Positions 16,963 to 24,895 of a DNA stretch of 64,000 nucleotides are shown here, piece by piece (position 1 is the stretch's first letter; the number at the start of each line of letters is the position of its first letter). Origin of the DNA: CBDBND01 sp965262665 (GTDB lineage: Bacteria > Pseudomonadota > Alphaproteobacteria > Rhodospirillales > Rhodospirillaceae); the NCBI GenBank assembly GCA_965262665.1, contig CBDHFR010000004.1, positions 1,674,001-1,738,000 of the forward strand, given 5' to 3'. The notes below the pieces were generated by a model. That model had not been told where the DNA came from. It was given only the letters and a program-made list of their open reading frames with translations, and made no database searches. Position numbers and translations under genes: made by a program.

Positions 16963-17319
16963 TTAGCGCCGGACGTCGCTGGCGCAATCAACACATAGAG
17001 GTTCTGCCGGATCCGATTTCAACCGGCCAAGGGCAATATCTTCATCGCAGCTGACACAGTACCCATATTCATCCGTATTCAGACGTTTGAGCGCGGCTTC
17101 AATACGGGTGAGTTCCAATTCACGACGCCTTTGTGCCGCCAATGCCATTTCCCTCTGCTGCAGCGCATCCATACGTGACAACCGGCCTTGCATCGCTTGA
17201 TCCAATTCAACCGGAGCCCGATCATCATTGGTTGAAACGGATGATTGAACGAGTTCGTCCTTGCGTTCTTCCAGTTGCTTACGCAGGGCTTTGAGGTTGA
17301 GCTTGGGTTTGGCAGGCAT
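16963..17319 (-). CDS. DksA/TraR-type C4 zinc finger protein
   Basis: A 118-residue protein with an N-terminal charged coiled coil (about residues 8-85, rich in Arg, Glu and Gln) and a C-terminal C4 zinc finger YCVSCDEDI...LCVDCASD. This is the DksA/TraR layout, in which the coiled coil enters the RNA polymerase secondary channel. It is shorter than canonical DksA (about 150) and lacks the clear DxxDxA tip, so I leave the symbol empty. The gene is convergent with egtD and the stops are only six bases apart, with no obvious terminator. Confidence 0.82.
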   Translation of the reverse strand: MPAKPKLNLKALRKQLEERKDELVQSSVSTNDDRAPVELDQAMQGRLSRMDALQQREMALAAQRRRELELTRIEAALKRLNTDEYGYCVSCDEDIALGRLKSDPAEPLCVDCASDVRR

Positions 17320-17393
17320 AATGCTAAAGCGTAATCAAGGCATCACACCGGCGTAAAGCGCAAGCCGTTAAGGCCCTGAAATATAGCGAAATT

Positions 17394-18700
17394 TTAATGC
17401 TTCAACGCAAGGTCTGCAAGTTGCGTCGCGGTCGGAATAACTTCCGGCACAGTCGAAGCCGCTCACGCCATTTCCAAATCAAGAGCGTGTTCAACGTCAC
17501 GGGCTCGCGCGTAATTCTTTAAGTTCGGCAGGACATACTGCACAACGTTGGTCATCTTAATGGCTTAGCTGGGATCATCGATCACAATAACTAAGGCGCT
17601 CGCGCGTTCGAGGCCTATGGCATACAACACTTCGGGCCGGGTTGCGTCACAAAAGTAAACCTGAATCCCTTGCAGTCGGGCAGCGGCAATGGCATGTGGA
17701 TCCATATCAAGCCCGACATAAGGACGGCTGGCCTCTCGCAACGTTTTGGCGACGGCCAAACCGACCCGCCCCATACCGACTATGACGATGTGGTCCGACA
17801 GAACTTCGATTTCGTTCTGTGCGTCATCCACACTGACCACCGAGGCCAATTCCCACCGCGAAATGACCCACGCCACGAAGCGTACGAGTGCCGGTGTAAT
17901 AAGCATGGTCAGGGCGACTGTGACCGAGACAATTTGGACGAGCGGGCCAGAAATCAAACCGGAGCTTAGTGCGGCAGCGAAAATAACAAACGCGAACTCG
18001 CCACCTTGGGACAAATAAACACCAGCTTCTGCAGAATCCGTTGTCGTTAGTCCAGATATGCGAGCGATGATAAAGATCAAAACGGCTTTTAAGGCAAGGA
18101 GGCCAACGAGATGCAAGGCGATGGTACGGTTGCTCTCCAACACCAATTCCGTGTCGATCCCCATGCCGATACCGATAAAGAACAACCCGAGAAGTAATCC
18201 TCGAAAGGGTTGAATCTCCGCGGCAACCTGATGACGAAACGGTGTATCGGCCAACAGCATGCCGGCGAGGAACGCACCGAATGCCAAGGACAACCCCCCC
18301 CCCCTGCTTCTGTAAGAGCAGCGGCGCTCAATAGGACAAGTTAAGGTGAAGGCGGCAAAGATCTCAGTGTTTCTGAGTGCGCCAATGGTGACGAATAGTC
18401 GAACCAACAACCAGCGGCCGAACCCAAGAATAACGGCAATTGCAGCTATCATCTTGATAATGGCAAAGCCAAGGTTCTCTATGACCGAGCCGTCACCCAA
18501 GCCGGCTGTCACAACAACGGCGAGCACAGGGCCGACGGCTAAATCCTGCATCAGCAGCACACCAAATACGGTACGGCCCATATGGGTCGGTAGCCGGCCT
18601 TGTTCGGACAGCAATGTGAGCACAACGGCCGTCGAAGGAAGGGAAAGCGCCACACCAAGGATAGCGGCCTCGGTTGCCGTCCCCGGCGACCCTAGCCCCC
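17394..18700 (-). pseudogene. KefB-type monovalent cation:proton antiporter, broken
   Basis: A CPA2-family antiporter with transmembrane helices from LGVALSLPSTAVVLTLLSEQG onward, followed by a TrkA-N NAD-binding domain (IVIVGMGRVGLAVAKTLREA). Four lesions are visible. The N-terminal 100 or so residues are missing where IS481 sequence begins (about 18700). A segment of about 16 residues (TCPIERRCSY...) is out of frame between an extra A near 18335 and an 11-C run at 18294-18304. In-frame TAA follows IDDPS (17565-17567). A second stop follows ARDVEHALDLEMA. Sequence typical of the family end can be read through these stops to 17394. It is clearly non-functional now. Confidence 0.85.
18294..18304. 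repeat. Homopolymer of 11 C inside the antiporter gene
   Basis: Eleven consecutive C (11 G on the coding strand) lie between codons for ALTEAG and LSLAFGAF. With 9 or 12 G the upstream ALTEA frame would join LSLAF directly. With 11, the open frame depends on a compensating insertion upstream. Such tracts vary by slippage and are also prone to sequencing error. Confidence 0.9.
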
Positions 18701-19207
18701 AATGCTTTAAGGCGGGCCTTGAAGTTGGCCAGGTCATGCCGCAGCCAGATCGAGCGGACGCCTAAGGGCGAGACAAAGACACCCTGCTTGCGCAGCTCGT
18801 TGGAGGTGCGGGCCTGACCATAGGCCGGAAACTCCAGCGCGGATTTGATCACCGCCTGCTCGGTGGCTTCACCGACGCGGTTGGCAAGATTGGGTTTGCG
18901 CCGGGTGCGCTCGAACAAGGCCTCCACGCCGCCTTCCTCAACCGCGGCCTTGTAGCGGTAAAAGGTGTCGCGCGACATGCCCATGACCTGGCAGGCCTTC
19001 GACACATTGCCCAGTTCCTCGGCCAGATTCAGCAATCCAGTTTTGTGTTTGATGATCTTGTCGGTAGTATTCAACATCGTGGTGTCCTCGTTTTGTGGTT
19101 GGTGTGCACCACCATCAAAACGGACAACCACAATCTCCATCAAGAGATGCGCCGCTCCCATTCCAGCTTGCTGGGAAGGGAGCGGTGTCAGATCACATCG
19201 AGTCTAG
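18700..19207 (-). mobile_element. IS481-like element fragment with transposase N-terminus
   Basis: The minus strand from ATG 19077 encodes MLNTTDKIIKHKTG, then a helix-turn-helix (GNVSKACQVMGMSRDTFYRYK) and FERTRRKPNLANR, the N-terminal third of an IS481-type transposase. It stops after NFKARLKAL near 18705, where antiporter sequence begins; the DDE domain is absent. An imperfect hairpin (CGCTCCC/GGGAGCG arms, about 19152-19185) lies in its 5' flank. Confidence 0.75.
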
Positions 19208-20214
19208 TTCAGCTACTTGCCGGTCCGGCGCACCCTGGACAAGCTGGGCATTCCGCCGCGTACATTCTACAGCTGGTATGATCGCTACCGGCCTTCGGCG
19301 AAGCCGATCTTGAGGACCGCCCCTGTGGTCCCCGCCGGGTATGGAACCGGATCCCGGATGATGTCCGGGGGCAGATCATCGATCTTGCCCTGGAGGAGAC
19401 ACAACTGTCGCCCCGGGAACTGGCCGTCAGGTTTACGGACACCAGGGGCTACTTTGTCTCGGAAGCCTCGGTTTATCGGCTTCTCAAAGCCCACGACCTG
19501 ATCACCAGCCCCGCTTTCGTGATCATCAAGGCAGCCGATGAGTTCCGCGACAAGACCACGGCGCCGAACCAGCTGTGGCAGACCGACTTCACCTCTCTCA
19601 AGGTCATCGGCTGGGGCTGGTTTTATCTGTCGACCATCTTGGACGACTATTCCCGCTACATCATTGCTTGGAAGCTCTGCACCAACATGACGGCGGACGA
19701 TGTGACGGCAACACTGAAGTTGGCGCTAGAAGCCTCAGGCTGCAATCGCGCCAATGTCGTCCACAAGCCGAGGCTGCTCAGCGACAACGGCTCGTCCTAT
19801 ATCTCCAGCGATCTGGCTGAATGGCTCGGGGACCACGGTATGGATCACGTTCGGGGCGCACCGTATCACCCGCAAACCCAGGGCAAGATCGAGCGCTGGC
19901 ATCAAACGCTGAAGAACCGGATCCTGCTTGAAAATTATTATCTACCCGGCGATCTCGAAAACCAGATCAGCGCCTTCGTCGATCGCTACAACAACCAACG
20001 CTACCACGAGAGCATCGGCAACGTAACTCCAGCCGACGCCTACTTTGGACGCCACACCGCCAGCATCGAAAAGAGAAAAAAGATCAAAAAACTGACCACC
20101 CAAAACCGCCGCTTGAACCATCAACGCCAAGCGGCTTAACATCAAACAAAGATGAGCCCGATCCTCCCTTATGAAACACGCTCAACAGTCCCATTTGTTT
20201 TGATGACGGACAGA
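19208..20214 (+). mobile_element. IS3-family element, copy 1 (frameshifted, 5' end damaged)
   Basis: An IS3-type transposase can be read from about 19217 (TLDKLGIPPRTFYSWYDRY), with one frameshift near 19292, through to the stop at 20139. The rve core is intact: WQTDFTS, LLSDNGSSY and GKIERWHQTLKNR supply D, D and E. The right boundary is set at about 20214, because the second copy at 48327-49152 is identical up to GATGACGGACAG and then diverges. The left end is not resolved and abuts IS481 sequence. Confidence 0.82.
19217..20139 (+). pseudogene. IS3-family transposase (frameshifted)
   Basis: The coding sequence is interrupted once, between YDRY and GEADLEDRPCGP (about 19292). A GTG at 19519 begins an uninterrupted 206-residue stretch carrying all three catalytic acids. 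In the other copy the same stretch is preceded by unrelated IS5 sequence. Full-length OrfB would need the upstream helix-turn-helix part, so this copy is probably inactive alone. Confidence 0.75.
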
Positions 20215-20766
20215 ACACACTATATTCGCAGCATAATCTGCTGAGACCTTAAGGATTTGAATTGCAGGTATGAGTGATTCGAATTTGTCCCGTATCTCGT
20301 TAAGCTTCAATGGTTCCTTCCTAATAGCCTCCGAACCGAATGGATAACCGTAATGTTTTACTGATTCGTGGGCCCCTTCCATAAGATCGAATAGCATTTG
20401 CCTGGATAATTGATGCTCGCGGTCTTTATTCTGGTCGACCAATACCTCTAACAAGGACTGAGATAGCCTCGAAATCCTTTTGTAAGACTCCCTAGTCCGA
20501 GGATCGGTAGACAATGAATCCCGTAAAAAGTCTTTACCGAATAGCAATAGGAGTTCTTTTAGTCTTTCTCTATCAGGAAGTTGGTTTGGACCGTCTTCTC
20601 TTTCGTCACCTCCAGATTTTTTCTTTTCAGCTGGGGTTAAATTGTCGGGCAGATCAACTTCAGCGATGATTTCTTCGACAACCTTGTCGGTGAACCGAAG
20701 GAGATCGGGCTTCTCAAGTGAAGCTTGTAAACGTCGTTCCCTCGTCTGCTGCCGTCTAGTCTTCAT
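20212..20766 (-). pseudogene. Hypothetical protein truncated by IS3
   Basis: The reading frame begins MKTRRQQTRERRLQASLEK and is strongly charged. An acidic/Lys-rich linker (about 45-65) is followed by a mainly helical region (about 70-185), perhaps coiled coil. I recognise no family. The last residues (after about VCSVRHQ) are encoded by the end of the IS3 element, whose right boundary is at about 20214. The native C-terminus is therefore lost. The original end is not visible on the other side of the element, so a deletion accompanied the insertion. Confidence 0.6.
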
Positions 20767-20833
20767 GGCCTAACTCTAGATACCGTGAGTTACTCCCCGA
20801 TTGTTGGACAGGTTCTGGTGTGATTTAAGCTAC

Positions 20834-20995
20834 TCACTGGACCTGCTGATCGGGTTGGTTTTGCTCAATTGCCCTCCAATAGACCACGGCGGGCGGTTTA
20901 CCGCCAAGGGCGAAATGTGGACGCTTATCGTTGTAGGACGTTATCCGTTTGTGGATACCCGCCCTGGCCTGTGCGCCGGCCTCCCAGATGCCTTA
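20834..20995 (-). mobile_element. IS3-family transposase C-terminal fragment
   Basis: Minus strand reads WEAGAQARAGIHKRITSYND, then KRPHFALGGKPPAVVYWR and a stop at 20834. This is the classic end of an IS3-group OrfB. Nothing upstream of about 20995 matches, so it is a short relic different from the 19208 element. Confidence 0.75.
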
Positions 20996-21322
20996 ATGGG
21001 GGCCGGTGCCAATCGGCAACGTTTAAGCTTGTAGCGATGTCGGAGATTAGGGTGGAACGGACAGTGAGAACACCTGGTTTTGGCGAACTGGCAAACAATA
21101 GGATTCAGAATTTGGCCGGCAAATGGCCAGGACTTCAATTCCGACCGTGCCAGCGACGGGATGTCGGGAGGCACTCTGTTGACTGGATCGGTGTTGACTC
21201 GTGTGTCGTTCTTGACCGAGCCAGCGTGTCGAAGGTCGTTATGTGGAAAAGTGGGCTTCAGACATGGCGAGGTTGAGTGGATGCGAGTCCGTCGATGATC
21301 GAGTCCACCCAGGCATTGAGGT
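20996..21322. other. Unassigned sequence between IS fragments
   Basis: About 330 bases with no frame I can support on either strand. It separates an IS3 relic from an IS630 relic and is probably IS debris or intergenic sequence lost from its context. Confidence 0.4.
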
Positions 21323-21958
21323 TTACTGCATCGTACCGGCGCGGCCCTTCTTCATCGGCAGGCCGGGTTGGGTGCGGTCGAGAGCCTGGATCTGCGACTT
21401 CTCATCAACCGACAGCACCACGGCATGGGCCGGCGGGTCGACATACAAGCCGACGATATCCGTGAGCTTCTCGGCAAAGGCGGGATCATTGGAGAGCTTG
21501 AAGTGCCGCCAGCGGTGCGGGCTGAGGCCATGGGCCTTCCAGATCGCCTGGACCGCCGCCGCCGCGACGCCAGCAACCTTCGCCATCGCGCGCAGCGTCC
21601 AGTGGGTCGCCTCGTGCGGCGGCGCTTGCTGGGTCAGGCGGACGATCTCGGCGACGCGCTCCGGCGGGATCGGCGCTTTGCCAGGCGGACGGGACTTGTC
21701 GCGAAGCAAGCCGTTGACACCCTCGTGCATGAACCGCTCCTGCCAGCGCCACACGCAGGTCTTGGACTTGCCGGTCGCGCGCATGATCGCCGAAGTGCCG
21801 AGCCCCGCGTCGGTCTTCAGGATGATCCGCGCCCGCCAGAGGTGTTTCTGCGCGCTCTTCGGGTCCGCGACGATCGCTTGCAATCGCTGACGGTCGCCAG
21901 ACGTGACAGTAAAATGGATGCCGGTACGCATCGCACAGACTCGCATGACACCGCACAA
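21323..21958 (-). pseudogene. IS630-family transposase, 3' truncated
   Basis: The likely start is at 21931 (MRTGIHFTVTSGDRQRL). A helix-turn-helix (GTSAIMRATGKSKTCVWRWQERF) is followed by the start of the DDE domain with VVLSVDEKSQIQALDRTQPG and PMKKGRAGTM. It then breaks off near 21335, before the second Asp and Glu. It lies immediately downstream of the aspartate dehydrogenase gene, on the same strand. Confidence 0.8.
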
Positions 21959-22011
21959 TACGGAATCCCAAAGCGGACTCTTTCGTTCCGGTCAATCCAC
22001 TAGGACCCAGT

Positions 22012-22815
22012 TTAAAAACCAAATGCCCCCGTTATCCGGTCCAGCATCCTCACAATACTGAGTGCGGCTAAATGGGACGTTTTGGGATTGTCTGGCGACG
22101 GCTCCGCATCCACGGTGACGGATAGGTATCCAAATGCGCCGCTCGCTTCAACCTGGTGACTGTTTCGTGTCACACCCGGGTCTGCGATGAGAGTAACCTT
22201 CGTGGCATCCATGCCCACACCGGCCAGGGCTAACGCTGCCGCTACATTTGCGTTCTTGGGAAATGCCTGCGCGGCTTGTCTCGCTGTACCGGTAAACAGA
22301 GTGGTGGGTTGTTGAACCACCTTCAGATCTAAATGAGCCGCACCGGTTGCCCCCGCCCAAGCTCCAGGCGGTTTGCGGGTTACCAATTCAACAGAATCTA
22401 AGCTGTCGCTCGCTGCAGCGGACAAACCATCTAACCCTGCCAAGGCGCCCGTCGGAATAAGGATACGCGCCGAACCCTGAACAGATGCAGTATTGAGTTG
22501 ATCCGCCAACCCAGACTCTGCCAACGCACCGACCGATATGATCATGAGATCTGTCCCGGACCGCAGTATTGCAGGACCGTAATCCTGCACGGCAGATTGA
22601 GAGGCACACTCGACAATGAGGTCTGGAGCCATACCAAGGACGGCGCCCAGATCAAGAACTGTCGGATGCCGGCCAACGCTTTGCCCGTCCTCAGGCAAAA
22701 CCAGAGCCCCTGCAATAGTTAGGCGTCCACCTGAGTCTTCGCAATGTCGGCTGATGACCTTGGCAATGGCTCCGTTACCAATCACAGCAATTTTCAAAGA
22801 ATGAGGGTGATTCAT
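22012..22815 (-). CDS. Aspartate dehydrogenase
   Basis: A DUF108/NadX-type L-aspartate dehydrogenase, which oxidises L-aspartate to iminoaspartate with NAD(P), feeding NAD synthesis or aspartate catabolism. The Rossmann motif is AVIGNGAIAKVISRH. Family blocks include LIVECASQSAV, IISVGALAE, ILIPTGALAGLDGL, TRKPPGAW and FPKNANVAAALALAGVGMD, with DPGVTRNSHQVEASG near the end. I take MNHPHSLKIAVIG (22815) as start because it fits the conserved N-terminus. An upstream ATG at 22854 would add 13 residues next to the tRNA. It is flanked by IS630 remnants on one side and tRNA-Val on the other. Confidence 0.88.
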   Translation of the reverse strand: MNHPHSLKIAVIGNGAIAKVISRHCEDSGGRLTIAGALVLPEDGQSVGRHPTVLDLGAVLGMAPDLIVECASQSAVQDYGPAILRSGTDLMIISVGALAESGLADQLNTASVQGSARILIPTGALAGLDGLSAAASDSLDSVELVTRKPPGAWAGATGAAHLDLKVVQQPTTLFTGTARQAAQAFPKNANVAAALALAGVGMDATKVTLIADPGVTRNSHQVEASGAFGYLSVTVDAEPSPDNPKTSHLAALSIVRMLDRITGAFGF

Positions 22816-22864
22816 ATTCGCTGGCTGTTTAGAGACCTGTTGTTTCTGAACCATCCCGCAAAGA

Positions 22865-22940
22865 TGGTGGGCGATGACAGGATCGAACTGCCGACCCCCT
22901 CGGTGTAAACGAGGTGCTCTCCCAGCTGAGCTAATCGCCC
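22865..22940 (-). tRNA. tRNA-Val (UAC)
   Basis: A complete cloverleaf on the minus strand: acceptor GGGCGAT/ATCGCCC, D-arm with AGCTGGGAGAGC, and anticodon stem CCTCG/CGAGG with loop TTTACAC, giving anticodon TAC. The T-loop is GTTCGATC. CCA is encoded (22865-22867). Confidence 0.95.
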
Positions 22941-23103
22941 GTCCTCAAGGCCCGTTAACAGACCGTCATGAGCGGCGGCACACTAAGCCAGTCATGATTG
23001 GGGGATCAATTGAAAAGATTGATGAATTAACCTCAGGTGTGAAAGACAAGTTGCCAGCCGCTAGTTGCGGCCAGCAACTGTGCATAACTCAAAAGGAGCA
23101 GTT

Positions 23104-24271
23104 ATACCAGCGGTCGTTGAGATTGATTCTCTTTTAGGGATTCCCCACGGCGCAATGATGTGATTCATAGAAAGCCGGCTTTAAATGGAGGATTTGATGT
23201 CGGCGAAGATCCCGTTGCGAACGGACTATGACGCGGTCCAAGCGCGGGCCTTGACGCGCAAAGCGACAGATCCCAATCAGGTGCGCCGCCTTCTGGCGAT
23301 TGCGGCGGTTTATGATGACTGAACCGTAGGGATGCGGCGGCGGTTGGCGGCATGGACCGCCAGAGCCTGCGCGACTGGGTGTACCGGTTCAATCAGGCAG
23401 GCCCCGAGGGCCTGCACGACCACAAATCTCCCGGCGCGGTTCCGCAGCTGACGGCGGTGGAGAGGGTGGCGTTGGCGGAGATCGTCGAGGCGGGGCCGGA
23501 CAGCGACGGCGTCGTGCGCTGGCGCCGGCTCGACCTCAAGGAGGTTATCCGGGACCGCTTCGGGGTGGAGTATCACGAGCGCTCGGTCTCGCGCCTGCTG
23601 CACGATCTCGGCTTCTCGCACATGAGCGCCCGGGTGCGCCATCCAGGCCAAGATGCGGCAATGCTGGAGACGTTTAAAGAAACTTCCCCCGGGCGCTCGC
23701 CGCGGCGGTAGCCCACCTGCCGCCCGCAACGCCGGTCGAGCTGTGGTGGCAAGACGAGATGCGCCTTGGCCAGAAGAACGGCATCGTCCGGCAGTGGGCG
23801 CGCACCGGCAGCCGTCCGCGTCAGCCCAAGGACCAGCGCTACCAGAGCGCCTATCTGTTCGGCGCCGTCTGCCCGGCGCGCGGTACCGGTGCGGCCGTGG
23901 CGATGCCGTTCGCCGACACCCATGCCATGCCGGCCCATCTCGAAGAGATTAGCCGCACCGTCGCCGACGGCTCACACGCCGTCCTCCTCATGGACCGCGC
24001 CGGCTGGCACACCACCACCGAATTGGAGTTCCCCGACAACATCACGCCGCTGTTCCTGCCGCCCAGATCGCCGGAGCCGAACCCGGCCGAAAACATCTGG
24101 CAGTACCTGCGCCAGACCTACCTGTCGCACCGCGTCTTCGACAGTTACGAAGACATCGTCGATGCGGCATGCCACGCCTGGAACAAGCTCATCGACAAGC
24201 CCTCGAAAATCATGTCGATTGGTATGCGCAAATGGGCACACGAAGGTCAAATTCAATGACCGTTGGTATTA
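23104..24271 (+). mobile_element. IS630-family element with imperfect terminal repeats
   Basis: The left end ATACCAGCGGTCGTTGAGAT (23104-23123) and the complement of the right end ATACCAACGGTCATTGAAT form matching terminal inverted repeats. The right end runs into TTA at 24269-24271, which is the stop codon of the adjacent hup gene on the minus strand. IS630 elements target TA, and a TA is present there on either strand. Confidence 0.75.
23197..24259 (+). pseudogene. IS630-family transposase (two frameshifts)
   Basis: Start ATG at 23197 with GGAGG upstream: MSAKIPLRTDYDAVQARALT. It hits a stop after AVYDD at about 23321, resumes in another frame as MDRQSLRDWVYRFNQAG, and shifts again near 23690 before LPPATPVELWW. 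The DDE residues are all present (WWQDEMRLGQ, LLMDRAGWHT, PNPAENIWQYLRQ), and the frame ends at 24259. Repairing two single-base changes would restore a full transposase. Confidence 0.8.
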
Positions 24272-24544
24272 GTTGTTCACTGCGTCCTTTAAGCCCTTAC
24301 CTGCTTTAAACTTGGGTTGCTTGGAGGCAGGAATTTGAATTTTTTCACCGGTACGAGGATTGCGACCTTCGCTAGCCTGCCGATTTGCAACGCTGAAGGT
24401 TCCGAATCCGACCAAACGGACTTCCGTACCGCCTTTCAGAGACCCCGTGATCGTATCGAACACGCTGTCCACCGCTTTCGCAGCGTCGGCCTTTGTCAGT
24501 CCGGCACCATCTGCAACTGCGGCAATTAGGTCGTTTTTATTCAT
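24269..24544 (-). CDS. hup: DNA-binding protein HU
   Basis: A 91-residue histone-like protein starting MNKNDLIAAVADGAGLTK (start 24544, with AAGGGG upstream). The DNA-binding arm is FGTFSVANRQASEGRNPRTG. It compacts and bends DNA without sequence preference. The gene follows lon, as in many proteobacteria. Its stop codon coincides with the right end of the IS630 element at 24271, so its native 3' flank and terminator have been displaced. Confidence 0.95.
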   Translation of the reverse strand: MNKNDLIAAVADGAGLTKADAAKAVDSVFDTITGSLKGGTEVRLVGFGTFSVANRQASEGRNPRTGEKIQIPASKQPKFKAGKGLKDAVNN

Positions 24545-24895
24545 ACTTGACCCCTTATGTGATGTCAGGTGGGTAAAAATAATTGTGAACATCCCAGCGC
24601 CGTCATGATGTTCTCCAACGAACTACGAATCCTCGCATTTGCCAGAAAACCGAAGCTTTTCACGCTAGGATAAGAGCAAGTGTAGGGGCCGGTTTTTCCG
24701 GGCGTCAATGGAAAGACGCCGAAAAAACCCTGGAAAACTGCGAAAAACGACCTTTTCGCCTTGTCAACCCCAGAAAATCACGGCTTTCTACCTTATTTAG
24801 GGGGTGATAGACGTATAAAACCCCCGAAATCCACGATTCCGGGGGTTCAGAGAGACTCGGTCAACACAACATCTTGTAGGGTTATGCAAATGCCT
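24545..24895. other. lon-hup intergenic region
   Basis: About 350 bases holding the hup promoter region and the lon terminator (24817-24845). No extra gene is supported. Confidence 0.5.
24817..24845 (-). terminator. Rho-independent terminator of lon
   Basis: On the minus strand, a GGGGG/CCCCC-based stem with an ATT/AAT extension (24821-24845) is followed by TTTTATAC. It lies 50 bases after the lon stop codon. Confidence 0.85.
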
